In this document: positions 39,884-47,916 of the stretch, in pieces
Numbering within the stretch: position 1 is the first letter of the stretch
Layout: every line of letters starts with the position of its first letter
NCBI GenBank assembly: GCA_017399695.1
Contig: JAFQBK010000011.1
Location: 1 to 64,000 of the forward strand
DNA length: 64,000 nt
Source: Clostridia bacterium
Lineage (GTDB): Bacteria; Bacillota; Clostridia; UBA1381; UBA9506
Direction: 5' to 3'
Notes under the pieces: generated by a model
Databases searched by the model: none
The model's input: only the letters and a program-made list of their open reading frames with translations
What the model was told of the DNA's origin: nothing
Program-made: the position numbers and the translations under genes

Positions 39884-40008
39884 TTTGTAACATTTTCGTA
39901 ATATCTGCGTTACAAACTCACCTATCATTTCTGCGGATACTTTAGCAGAAAAATCAAAGGCAACTTTTGCTTTGCCATAGGTGAGAAAGCAAACGAATTT
40001 GTTTGCTT
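39884..40008 (+). ncRNA. Structured 5' leader, possible cis-regulatory RNA
   Basis: From the predicted start to the Shine-Dalgarno site the RNA can fold into TTTGTAAC/GTTACAAA (39884-39916), then a three-way junction closed by CTCACCTAT/ATAGGTGAG (39917-39985) that holds TTTCTGC/GCAGAAA and GGCAA/TTGCC arms, then AAGCAAAC/GTTTGCTT (39987-40008). GAGGAGG follows at 40015. I do not recognise a known riboswitch class. Confidence 0.5.
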
Positions 40009-40027
40009 CATTACGAGGAGGTTTTTT

Positions 40028-41074
40028 ATGTTTACCAAGAACGACAAGGGAAGCGCACGGCGTTTTTCGCTCGAGAGCTTTTTCGGCCTTTTAGCGATGC
40101 TTACTGTTTTAGCCGTGGCAACCGTTTTCCTTTTCGGCTTTGCAAGCACAAAGCAAATTACAATTGTGGATGGTGAAACCACCATCAAAGCTACGACAAC
40201 AAAAGTTTTTGTTGAAGAAGCACTAGCTGAGCAAAAAGTATTTTTGCGCCCCGGAGACCGCATTTCCGTTGCTCCGGAAGAAAAATTGAAAAATAACGAA
40301 GTCATTACCATTACAAGAGGTAAAACCATTTACCTGACCACCGGCGGCAGCACCAAAGAGTTTTACAGCTGCGAGGACACGCTGGGCAAGGCATTAAAAG
40401 ATGCAGATATTACACTGGACGAGCACGACGAGCTGTCCCCTGCTCCGGAGACTCCCGTAACCGAGGGAATGTCCGTAAGCTACACAAACATTGACATTAC
40501 GATTGTCAAAGAAGACCAGCTCATGTCGTTCTACGAAACCAAGATTCCGCTCGAGAACAAAGAAAAAGGCTATATCAATGTCATTCAGGAGGGCGACACC
40601 GGTTGGGCTGAGGCAACCTATCAGGTAACTACCCGCGACGGCGTTGTCGTAGACAAGCTGATGTTAGTGCAGAATGTCATCGTAGCACCGGTAGAGCGAA
40701 TTGTTGAGTATGGTGTATATGAGCCGGGCGTTGTACAGACCTCGCGCGGCGGCGTTCGTTACAAAAAGGTATTGGAATGTAAGGCAACTGCCTATGACCC
40801 CTCCCCCGAAAGCAATGGCGGATACGGTGGTCTGACCGCAACCGGTCTGAAGGCGCAGTACGGCGTTATCGCTGTTGACCCGCGCGTCATTCCTTTAGGT
40901 TCCAAGGTATATGTTGAATCTGCCGATGGCGGAAAATCCTGGGTTTATGGTTTTGCAATCGCTGCCGACACCGGTGGGGCAATCAAAGGAAACCGTGTAG
41001 ACCTTTGCTACAACACCCGTCGGGAATGTATTCAGTTTGGCAGAAGAAACTGTAAAGTTTATATATTAGAATAG
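40028..41074 (+). CDS. YabE-like G5/3D-domain cell wall protein
   Basis: 348 aa exported, membrane-anchored protein: cytoplasmic basic N-terminus, one helix at residues ~18-40, two DUF348 (ubiquitin-like) repeats at ~42-155, a G5 domain (~155-232), and a C-terminal 3D domain (MltA-like double-psi barrel) with TAYDPSPES, VIPLGSKVYVE, AADTGGAIKGNRVDL. The three Asp residues that name the 3D domain are visible. Family members act in wall turnover or spore/outgrowth (YabE, related to Rpf). It has a strong promoter, a structured leader, and its own terminator. Confidence 0.92.
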   Translation: MFTKNDKGSARRFSLESFFGLLAMLTVLAVATVFLFGFASTKQITIVDGETTIKATTTKVFVEEALAEQKVFLRPGDRISVAPEEKLKNNEVITITRGKTIYLTTGGSTKEFYSCEDTLGKALKDADITLDEHDELSPAPETPVTEGMSVSYTNIDITIVKEDQLMSFYETKIPLENKEKGYINVIQEGDTGWAEATYQVTTRDGVVVDKLMLVQNVIVAPVERIVEYGVYEPGVVQTSRGGVRYKKVLECKATAYDPSPESNGGYGGLTATGLKAQYGVIAVDPRVIPLGSKVYVESADGGKSWVYGFAIAADTGGAIKGNRVDLCYNTRRECIQFGRRNCKVYILE

Positions 41075-41075
41075 A

Positions 41076-41106
41076 AAAAGAGCTGTGGAAATCCACAGCT
41101 CTTTTT
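41076..41106. terminator. Bidirectional terminator
   Basis: AAAAGAGCTGTGGA pairs with TCCACAGCTCTTTT, between the G5/3D gene and the convergent serpin gene. Confidence 0.9.
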
Positions 41107-42323
41107 TATTTACAAAATACATATTCACCTACAAAAAGAAGTTGACCGTTTTTATCATCGCGTATAAAGTAAGTAAACGGCTTGTCCGCATAAAATTTAA
41201 CGGGTTCTTCCTGTGGCATCAGTGCAGAAGTTGCAGCCATCACACCTGCAGTCACAGCTGCTGCTTCGGTTCCTTCTTCATTGATTTCAATGTAACTCTT
41301 CTGAAGAACTGTCATCAGATAGGTATTATAATTTGGATTACCTGTTGTCATCCCGCCGAACTGTGCCGCAATTTTATCATAGGCACGCGTCATTCCCATC
41401 TGCTTTAGCATCGCATCCAGTGTCAGGCTTGTTTCCGTTTTGAACTTCGGAATTTTAAGCTCTACTCTTTTATTCTCCATTTTTTCAATCAACAGTTCCG
41501 GGTTTTCCGTTTCTCCCAAAACAAAATACATCGAAAAATCTCTGTCCCGATACGGAAGCTTTACCATTTGAACCGTATCATCCGAATAATAGTCCGCATA
41601 CAAGGTCTGCGTCATAAAAGTTGTTTCGGTTGTTTTTCCGTTTTTATCAGTAAAAATACCTTTATAGCTTGCATGGGATTTAAATCGCGTCTCCCATTCA
41701 CCCTGAAAATAAAGCGCATTCACTAAGCAAGCCAGAAAATCCGGATTCTCTACCATTTGTTTTGTCAGGATATTCTTAATTTTTCCGTTGGTGTTCTCAC
41801 TGACCCACCCGTTGATTTGGGAAAGCGCATCGTGCTTTGTGACCTCGCCTGCTTCTGCCCCGAAATATTCTTTTACTTCATCTCGATAATCGCTTAAAAA
41901 CTGCATTTGCGAAGGATGGTCGCGGTTTAACCAAACGGAGTTTGCAAGCTTGAGTGTTATGCGTTGATTTTTCGCATATTCCTCCACCAATCTTTTCGCA
42001 TAGCCGTTATATGCCTCTAAATCACCGCCTGGCAGCAAAGTTTCAATTTCTGCAAGCGTTTCCCCTTCAGCTCCGTTTGCAATCAATGCAAGTGCCATTT
42101 CAAGGCTCAGAGGCGAATACATATAATTTTGATCCTCAGGCATGAATTTTCTCAAATTCCACGCAAGGGACAATTCATCATTCGGCATCGGCAGGGGCTT
42201 GTCATTTTTTATTTGAGGTGTTGCGCAAAAAATATCGGAACCCGCAATACTGATACCGGAGCAAACGATACCTACAACCAAAACAATGCTGACAATGAGT
42301 GCAATAAGTCTTTTCTTATTCAT
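41106..42323 (-). CDS. Secreted serpin (serine protease inhibitor)
   Basis: 405 aa. Signal-anchor at residues 5-28, then a full serpin fold of about 370 residues: YSPLSLEMALALIANGA near the N-terminus, LVNALYFQGEW, and a reactive-centre hinge EEGTEAAAVTAGVM that fits the inhibitory consensus (small residues at P15-P9). Counting from the hinge puts P1-P1' near Thr-Ser, which would favour elastase- or subtilisin-like proteases; this assignment is tentative. FVGEY near the end closes the fold. An ECF-type promoter and AGGAGG precede it. Confidence 0.93.
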   Translation of the reverse strand: MNKKRLIALIVSIVLVVGIVCSGISIAGSDIFCATPQIKNDKPLPMPNDELSLAWNLRKFMPEDQNYMYSPLSLEMALALIANGAEGETLAEIETLLPGGDLEAYNGYAKRLVEEYAKNQRITLKLANSVWLNRDHPSQMQFLSDYRDEVKEYFGAEAGEVTKHDALSQINGWVSENTNGKIKNILTKQMVENPDFLACLVNALYFQGEWETRFKSHASYKGIFTDKNGKTTETTFMTQTLYADYYSDDTVQMVKLPYRDRDFSMYFVLGETENPELLIEKMENKRVELKIPKFKTETSLTLDAMLKQMGMTRAYDKIAAQFGGMTTGNPNYNTYLMTVLQKSYIEINEEGTEAAAVTAGVMAATSALMPQEEPVKFYADKPFTYFIRDDKNGQLLFVGEYVFCK

Positions 42324-42375
42324 CTGAATTCCTCCTGACAGGATTATTTTTCCTTTTGCTTCCTGTACTGTAAAT

Positions 42376-42401
42376 GACGCCCTATGTTACAAAAAGTTTC
42401 A
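42376..42401 (-). promoter_or_regulatory. ECF-sigma-type promoter of the serpin gene
   Basis: TGAAAC (42396-42401), 16-bp spacer, CGTC (42376-42379) on the minus strand, the spacing and motifs used by SigW/ECF30-type factors. No good sigma-A promoter is seen. Confidence 0.6.
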
Positions 42402-42402
42402 T

Positions 42403-42450
42403 AAAAATAAAAAAAGCGTATTTTTCTTTCGAAAAATACGCTTTTAACAT
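42403..42450 (-). repeat. Direct repeat copy 1, also terminator of the M23 gene
   Basis: A-rich leader plus AAAGCGTATTTTTC/GAAAAATACGCTTT hairpin and AACAT. Near-identical (two mismatches, one indel) to 46700-46746. Confidence 0.85.
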
Positions 42451-42478
42451 TTGTGATATTTATCTACGGGAGACAATC

Positions 42479-43873
42479 TTAAAACACCAATTCAGGATCA
42501 TAAGCTTTTCCGTTAATCTCCATTTCAAAGTGCAAATGCGCGCCCGTTGACATTCCGGTGTTACCAACTGTACCTATAACATCCCGCTGATTGACAACCG
42601 CTCCTTGTACTACATGAATCTCCGCAAGGCTCGCATATTTGGTGCGTATATGGTTTTGATTTTCTATGATTACGTAATTTCCCAGTTCCGTATCAAACCC
42701 GGTCTCCGTCACCATTCCGCCCGTTGCAGCATGAACTGCACTTCCCTCTGCTGCTATAATATCAATACCATTATGTGAAAGCACTTCTTGCGTCAACGGG
42801 TGCGTTCTTGTCTCAAACCCACGGGATATTGTCAGACTTTCACTTGGCCACACAAGACTCGGCGTAAAATACGCTGCAAAATCAGTTACCGTAAATTCCG
42901 CGTAAAAGGTTTTGGTATCATAATCTCCGCTTTTCCGGAAATCCATTATTTCTTTCGCCAGACGATATCTGCCTGGCGTCAGCTGACCGTAAACACTCTC
43001 CCAGTTAATATAAGTTTGGGTGTTCTGGTCTTTCGTAATTTTGTATGCCAACGCATGAAATGCAACATTTTCGGTAAGCGTCGGGATTTCCGACCACTTG
43101 CCGCTATCATACCGCTCAATGGTGTATGCATCCCCATACTGCAGTTCGCCGGTCGGTTGTCCGCCTGCTTGACGGAACATCAAATTGGCGTCTACCGGCG
43201 ATACGTTGCGGAGCATCATGGTAAGACCCCAGGTCTCATCCGTCTGCTCAAGATGGTCTGTATCCCAATCTGCAAAAGTGTCCTCATTTCCGTCTACTAT
43301 GCAAGAAATATTCCAATCATTTTGTCCGCTGCCGCGGTACAGCATATAATCAATAAACCAATACGGGACAAAGGTTGTATCATTCTTCAAAATTGCCGGC
43401 ATTTCCCGATCAACCTTGGCAATCGCCGCCTTTATGTTGCCGTGCTGCTTTGCCTCATGAGAAATGCCCAGACCGCTGTCTCCGATTGTAATATCATAAA
43501 AAACATTTTCTATCGTCAGATACACCGTTCCGTTATCCCATTCGATACTGTTTCTCTCCCGCGCGGTCACGCCGGTTTGCTCCAGAAATTCACGCAACGG
43601 AAGGTAGACACTGTTATATTGCACAAATGGCTCGTGAGCAAACTCGATTTCCTGTCCGTTGACACATACAACAATCGTTCTTTCCGCTTGGTTATCCCCA
43701 TCCATTACCGCTAAAACAACAGTTGCACAGAGCATGGTAAGTATAAGACAAACAGTTAAAATCAACGAGAATAGTCTAGAGATTTTGCTGCTTTTAGAAC
43801 GAATTTTTATAAATCTGTTTTGCAGTTGTTTTTGACTCGCACTCATTTTGGTTGTATAGATATTCTCAAACAT
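42479..43873 (-). CDS. Membrane-anchored stalk-domain/M23 peptidase with M56-linked N-terminus
   Basis: 464 aa. The N-terminal IYTTKMS..QLQNRFIKIRSK segment repeats the start of the next upstream gene and matches the region that normally follows the protease core of M56/BlaR1 proteins. A helix (residues ~33-56) follows, then a stalk-like domain (ERTIVVCVNGQEIEF, VYLPLREFLEQTGV), an unknown middle, and a C-terminal LytM domain with HNGID and HLHFE zinc ligands. A peptidoglycan hydrolase or sensor displayed outside. AAGGAGG before the ATG; 11 bp after the preceding gene. Confidence 0.85.
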   Translation of the reverse strand: MFENIYTTKMSASQKQLQNRFIKIRSKSSKISRLFSLILTVCLILTMLCATVVLAVMDGDNQAERTIVVCVNGQEIEFAHEPFVQYNSVYLPLREFLEQTGVTARERNSIEWDNGTVYLTIENVFYDITIGDSGLGISHEAKQHGNIKAAIAKVDREMPAILKNDTTFVPYWFIDYMLYRGSGQNDWNISCIVDGNEDTFADWDTDHLEQTDETWGLTMMLRNVSPVDANLMFRQAGGQPTGELQYGDAYTIERYDSGKWSEIPTLTENVAFHALAYKITKDQNTQTYINWESVYGQLTPGRYRLAKEIMDFRKSGDYDTKTFYAEFTVTDFAAYFTPSLVWPSESLTISRGFETRTHPLTQEVLSHNGIDIIAAEGSAVHAATGGMVTETGFDTELGNYVIIENQNHIRTKYASLAEIHVVQGAVVNQRDVIGTVGNTGMSTGAHLHFEMEINGKAYDPELVF

Positions 43874-43884
43874 AGCATCCCTCC

Positions 43885-45378
43885 TTATTCATTTCCAAGG
43901 ATATACTCATCGATTTTTGTTCTTACCCATTGTGTTCCTTTCGGTGAAACGTTGGAATATAGCTCTATTTCTCCGTCTTTTAACACAACCTTAAACTCAT
44001 AATTTGACTTTTTCAGCGCCAGGTAATCATCATACAGTCTTTGATAATATTCAGGTCCCGATTTTTTTGCCTTTTGGATATACTCCAGTTTGTCAGGGTT
44101 TCTGTTATAGTATAAGTAAGTCATCGTGTAAAAACAGGTTGCTTCATTGCCATTTTCTTCCCAATGCGAAATTTTCAGCTCCTGTATGTCATAGCACCAA
44201 TCATATACCCGGTGGAATTCCTGTTGTAAAAAGTCTTCCGTCTTTTGATAAAGTTCACTGCGTTTGCGGCGTAGCATCTCAAGCAGACTCTCCGTATCCA
44301 AACCAAAATATCCATACAACTCGGAATTATCCCCTTTGGAATAATCGTAATACCGTCCTCTGCTTTCATACACCGCACAAGAATCTGCCGCGAGTGTAAC
44401 TTTGCCCCGCTCCCCGCTCTTTGTTGTAAATATCAACTCTACAACAAACGGACATTTTGTTGCACCACCAATTTCCGTTGCTTCAGAAAACATCTTTTCA
44501 ATTTCTGAAAGCTTGCCCGGGTCTGTCAACGGATATTGGATACCGCCAACGACAAGCTCAACATTCGTAAGACCCCGGATGTCTTCCGGTGCGAATTCCC
44601 TGATATCATCAGTTTGCAGGGTGACATTTCCGCCAAACACCGGTATCGTTTCATTCTTTCCATTCTCGGAATCAGTCTCTACAAGCTCTATTCCAACCAC
44701 CGTTCCCGTTTCAGAGCTTAAGTAATAGGTCTTATTCCCATCAACAATGCAGTTATCGCTATACCATCCCACAGGGTTTTCTACAGTCGTAAAAGTTTCC
44801 TTTAAACCCGCAAAAATCTCCGCATTTTCCGGCATTTTTCCCTTTTCTACTGCACCTGTATTCAGGTTGATTATGTATTCCTCAAAATCCCGAATCTCAT
44901 CCTTGGCGCCTACATTAGAAAGATACGCATATTCTCCTGATTTATCAATTTTAACATCTAGCACATGACTGCCTTGCTGGTGATAGGAAAGATTCAGTTT
45001 TTCCAGATTTATGACAAAATCAAGTTCGGATTTTAGCATATGGTCTAGTTCTAATGAGTAGCGTTTGAGGATGAAAAATCCTTTTCCGTAATGGAACACC
45101 AGCTTATCTTCATCCATATAATCAAGCTCTGCCATCACTGAACCAATGGGGCAATTGGCGTAATCAATAAATTCTGCCCTGGACATGGTGTAATCCTTAT
45201 GCGGAACGCTTGCAGCAATCATAAGAGATACAAACAACATTACAAGAAGAATCGCCGCAAAAATGGCAAGTGCCACTGCTTTGGAAATCCGTCCATTTTT
45301 AGAACGGATTTTTGAAAATCGGTTCTGCAAATTTTTCTGGTCCATACTCATTTTCGTCGTATAAAGATTATCAAACAT
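43885..45378 (-). CDS. Detached M56/BlaR1-type sensor protein
   Basis: 497 aa. N-terminal LYTTKMSMDQKNLQNRFSKIRSK (quoted in part) is the juxtamembrane segment usually found inside M56 proteins after the protease core. One helix (~36-56) leads to a large extracytoplasmic domain (FHYGKGFFILK, SYHQQGSHVLDVKI...) of the type that forms the C-terminal sensor of clostridial M56 proteins. The ATG lies in the same frame as the M56 gene, four codons after its TGA, with its own GGAGG. So the sensor is translated separately from the protease, or by stop read-through. Confidence 0.75.
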   Translation of the reverse strand: MFDNLYTTKMSMDQKNLQNRFSKIRSKNGRISKAVALAIFAAILLVMLFVSLMIAASVPHKDYTMSRAEFIDYANCPIGSVMAELDYMDEDKLVFHYGKGFFILKRYSLELDHMLKSELDFVINLEKLNLSYHQQGSHVLDVKIDKSGEYAYLSNVGAKDEIRDFEEYIINLNTGAVEKGKMPENAEIFAGLKETFTTVENPVGWYSDNCIVDGNKTYYLSSETGTVVGIELVETDSENGKNETIPVFGGNVTLQTDDIREFAPEDIRGLTNVELVVGGIQYPLTDPGKLSEIEKMFSEATEIGGATKCPFVVELIFTTKSGERGKVTLAADSCAVYESRGRYYDYSKGDNSELYGYFGLDTESLLEMLRRKRSELYQKTEDFLQQEFHRVYDWCYDIQELKISHWEENGNEATCFYTMTYLYYNRNPDKLEYIQKAKKSGPEYYQRLYDDYLALKKSNYEFKVVLKDGEIELYSNVSPKGTQWVRTKIDEYILGNE

Positions 45379-45390
45379 TTCGTCGCCTCC

Positions 45391-46221
45391 TCACTCCACC
45401 AAATCAAGGATGGTTTTCATATACATTTTTTGCTCTGCGTCGGACATATCCTTTGTCACTTCCATATCACAGGAAATTTCACAGGCCTCGCTGACATTTT
45501 TGCAAAGAAGATACGCAAGCGGGTTAAACCAATGCACAGCGTTAACAAAAAGAGAAAACCATTTAATCAGTAGGTCTTTCCGCTTGTAATGGGTCAGTTC
45601 ATGCAAAAGAACCATACGCATATTTTCTTCCGGAATTTCTTTTGACGGCAGGTAAATCACCGGAAAGAAAACTCCTACCAGCATTGGCGAATCATGGTCC
45701 CCCGAAACCCTGATGTCAATCTTACGCCGAATCCCAAGCTTGCTTTTCAGCGTATCAAGCAATGTAAATTCTGAAAGCTTAACGGCTTTTTTTCGTTTCT
45801 TCGACAGGTAGACAGTATAACTTCCGATTACTACCATTAAATAGATACAGCTGCCCGACAGCCAGAGATATGCGACAAAATCCCAATTTTTGAGCAGAAA
45901 TTCATTCTCCGGTTTGCGCTCCCCCTGCGAAACCGGAGACGAAGTCGATTGCGGCCGCTGTGGGATTTCTTCCGACTCATTCAATATTGTTTGGTCAATG
46001 ATTTGGTTTTGCGGAATCAGCGGAATCTTATAAACCTCTGCTTTTGGAATCCATTTATAGGCAGGCACTATCATGAAAAAAAGCACCGCAATCCATACAT
46101 AGTATTGCCACTTTGCTGGAAACTTTTTTGCCGTAATGGGCTTTAGGCACAAAAGCAATAGCGTGATTCCAAAACCAAAAACACTTAAAATCAATACCGT
46201 TTGAAAAAGCTCTGACATCAT
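45391..46221 (-). CDS. M56 family metallopeptidase (BlaR1/MecR1-like), protease core only
   Basis: 276 aa. Hydrophobic helices at residues ~5-28, ~38-55 and ~115-138, then a cytosolic zinc protease: HELTH at 207-211 and Glu in the ACEISCD motif near 247. It ends at LDLVE, directly after the protease core, where full-length M56 proteins continue into a final helix and sensor domain. On signal it would cleave the BlaI-type repressor encoded 1 bp upstream. Possible alternatives (nonsense mutation splitting one gene) are treated in the findings. Confidence 0.88.
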   Translation of the reverse strand: MMSELFQTVLILSVFGFGITLLLLCLKPITAKKFPAKWQYYVWIAVLFFMIVPAYKWIPKAEVYKIPLIPQNQIIDQTILNESEEIPQRPQSTSSPVSQGERKPENEFLLKNWDFVAYLWLSGSCIYLMVVIGSYTVYLSKKRKKAVKLSEFTLLDTLKSKLGIRRKIDIRVSGDHDSPMLVGVFFPVIYLPSKEIPEENMRMVLLHELTHYKRKDLLIKWFSLFVNAVHWFNPLAYLLCKNVSEACEISCDMEVTKDMSDAEQKMYMKTILDLVE

Positions 46222-46222
46222 A

Positions 46223-46594
46223 TCACTCCAATTCGAACATTTTTTTCAAATCCGTCAGTTCCTCATTGGAAAGCTTTTTGTTTTCATAGAGCGCTGCAAC
46301 CAGATTTTTTACGGAACCTTTATACAGTTTTGACAAGAAATTCTCCGTTTCATTTAAGTCATATTCGCTTTGCGCAAGCTTCGGGTAGTACAAATTCGTC
46401 TTCCCTTTCTTTTCACAGGCGATTACCTCTTTTTTCAGTAAACGCTGCAAAAAAGTGGAAACCGTTGATGCAGTCCAGCTGTTTTCATCCAGTGCACTGA
46501 CAACCTCCGCCACGGTCATCCTTTTTTCAGACTCCCACAAGATTCTCATAATCTGGTACTCCGAGTCGGTAATTGTTTGCTTTACTGCTGACAT
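46223..46594 (-). CDS. BlaI/MecI/CopY-family repressor
   Basis: 123 aa winged-helix repressor: ITDSEYQIMRILWESEKRMTV, helix-turn-helix around SALDENSWTASTVSTFLQRLLKK, C-terminal dimerisation helices. Two or three TGTA-type dyads overlap its promoter, so autoregulation is expected. First gene of the BlaI-M56-sensor-M23 operon. No beta-lactamase gene is present in the locus, so the regulon is probably a wall-stress set. Confidence 0.93.
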   Translation of the reverse strand: MSAVKQTITDSEYQIMRILWESEKRMTVAEVVSALDENSWTASTVSTFLQRLLKKEVIACEKKGKTNLYYPKLAQSEYDLNETENFLSKLYKGSVKNLVAALYENKKLSNEELTDLKKMFELE

Positions 46595-46630
46595 AAGAGG
46601 CCTCCTTGTGCATTTATGTATTTCATCTCA

Positions 46631-46679
46631 GTGTAATTACACTTGTAGCTACATCTATAGTATAGCATCTGTAGCTACA
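46631..46679 (-). promoter_or_regulatory. BlaI operator dyads
   Basis: TGTAGCTACA at 46670-46679 (between -35 and -10), identical TGTAGCTACA at 46644-46653 (over the start site), and GTGTAATTACAC at 46631-46642. The half-site TACA/TGTA is that of BlaI/MecI operators. Confidence 0.8.
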
Positions 46680-46687
46680 AATGTCAA
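46659..46687 (-). promoter_or_regulatory. Sigma-A promoter of the BlaI-M56 operon
   Basis: TTGACA (46682-46687), 17-bp spacer, TATACT (46659-46664), minus strand. Confidence 0.85.
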
Positions 46688-46699
46688 TAATAAATTTTT

Positions 46700-46746
46700 A
46701 AAAATAAAAAAGCGTATTTCCCTTTCGAAAAATACGCTTTTAACAT
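46700..46746 (-). repeat. Direct repeat copy 2, terminator of the rpsR operon
   Basis: Copy of 42403-42450: A-rich leader, AAGCGTATTT...AAATACGCTT hairpin, AACAT. It lies 7 bp beyond the rpsR stop. Confidence 0.85.
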
Positions 46747-46752
46747 CAATTA

Positions 46753-46992
46753 TCAGTCAGCACTAAACGGCAGAAGTGCAATATGTCTTGCACGCTTGAT
46801 TGCCTCGGTCAGCTGTCTCTGGTGTTTTGCACAGGTACCGGTGATTCTTCTCGGAAGAATCTTGGCACGCTCAGAAACAAAGCGACGCAATTTAGCTACA
46901 TCTTTGTAATCGATATAATCAATCTTATCCTGGCAGAATGCGCAAACTTTTTTCTTAGCTTTGCGATTTCTGTTCATCGGTCTTTCAGCCAT
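46753..46992 (-). CDS. rpsR: 30S ribosomal protein S18
   Basis: 79 aa with [19 protein letters not shown] (zinc-type CxxC), [19 protein letters not shown] and the [10 protein letters not shown] ending. Last gene of rpsF-ssb-rpsR. Confidence 0.97.
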   Translation of the reverse strand: MAERPMNRNRKAKKKVCAFCQDKIDYIDYKDVAKLRRFVSERAKILPRRITGTCAKHQRQLTEAIKRARHIALLPFSAD

Positions 46993-47032
46993 GATGTTAC
47001 CTCCTTTAACAACAAATTACGTTCTTGTCTGA

Positions 47033-47473
47033 TTAAAAGGGCAAATCTTCCTCTTCAATCGGCATAAATCCGTCAATATCCCCGCCTGCGGACGGAGTTT
47101 CCGGCATCATACCACCGGCAGAAGGAGCTGCCTGCGGAGCATAACCGCCTGCGCCCTCTGTTTTGGACTGCGCAAACTCAACGTGGTCAACCACAACCTC
47201 AGTTGCGTAGCGTTTATTGCCATTCTGGTCATCCCAACTACGGGTCTGGATACTGCCGTCTAAGGCAATACGGTCACCCTTTTTGAAATAACGAGAAACG
47301 AACTCACCGCTCTGTCTCCACGCAATACAGCTGATAAAATCAGCCTGACGCTCGCCATTCTGTGCGAATCTGCGGTCGCAAGCAACCGTAAAATTACACA
47401 CGCTGACACCCGACGGTGTACTGCGGAGTTCAGGGTCTCTAGCCAATCTGCCTACTAAAACAACTCTGTTCAT
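47033..47473 (-). CDS. ssb: Single-stranded DNA-binding protein
   Basis: 146 aa. N-terminal OB fold (MNRVVLVGRLARDPELRSTPSG), Gly/Pro/Ala-rich linker, acidic C-terminal tip ending in EEEDLPF for partner binding. Between rpsF and rpsR, the conserved Firmicutes order. Confidence 0.97.
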   Translation of the reverse strand: MNRVVLVGRLARDPELRSTPSGVSVCNFTVACDRRFAQNGERQADFISCIAWRQSGEFVSRYFKKGDRIALDGSIQTRSWDDQNGNKRYATEVVVDHVEFAQSKTEGAGGYAPQAAPSAGGMMPETPSAGGDIDGFMPIEEEDLPF

Positions 47474-47500
47474 GAAGATTACCCTCCCGGCTAATTTTCG

Positions 47501-47812
47501 TTAGCTTCTTTTCTTTTTGTCTTCTTTCTTAATGACAATGTTTCTTAAGATGCCATCGGTAATGTTGTAGATTCTCTCCAGCTCAAGCGGAAAGTCCGGC
47601 TTTGCACTGAAATTAACCAAAACATAGTAGCCTTCGGTTTTGTCATTGATCGGGTATGCGAGTTTTCTCTTGCCCCATTCGTCAACAGATTCAATCTCGC
47701 CTGCCTCGGAAATCAATGATTTGAACTTCTCAACAAGTGCCGTAATCTTGTCTTCCTCTAAAGAAGCATCTACGATAAAAATTGTCTCGTACTTATTGAT
47801 TACATCAACCAT
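47501..47812 (-). CDS. rpsF: 30S ribosomal protein S6
   Basis: 103 aa with NKYETIFIVDASLEE and the WGKRKLAYPINDKTEGYYVLVNF core. GGGAGG before ATG 47812; a longer frame upstream is rejected. Promoter lies inside the alaS terminator. Confidence 0.96.
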   Translation of the reverse strand: MVDVINKYETIFIVDASLEEDKITALVEKFKSLISEAGEIESVDEWGKRKLAYPINDKTEGYYVLVNFSAKPDFPLELERIYNITDGILRNIVIKKEDKKKRS

Positions 47813-47887
47813 TATTTTCACCTCCCTTTGGACTTTGGCCCTGCACATTTGATGCAGAGCAAGGATGCGCATAAATATGCTCTTAAT

Positions 47888-47916
47888 ATTATAATAGAAA
47901 AAAAAGGCTTTGTCAA
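47888..47916 (-). promoter_or_regulatory. Sigma-A promoter of rpsF-ssb-rpsR
   Basis: TTGACA (47911-47916), 17-bp spacer, TATAAT (47888-47893), minus strand. Confidence 0.85.

Larger units (their letters stand above)
39650..40027 (+). other. Intergenic region with terminator, promoters and structured leader
   Basis: No gene is seen here. In order it contains a CTTCCA/TGGAAG terminator (39780-39803), a sigma-A promoter (39837-39865), an ECF-like element (39886-39911), and the structured leader of the downstream wall-protein gene (39884-40008), each listed separately where it could be resolved. Confidence 0.6.

Noticed and set aside
39884-40008. c-di-AMP (ydaO) or GEMM riboswitch
   Set aside because: The conserved core bases I know for both classes are absent, so the leader is left unassigned.
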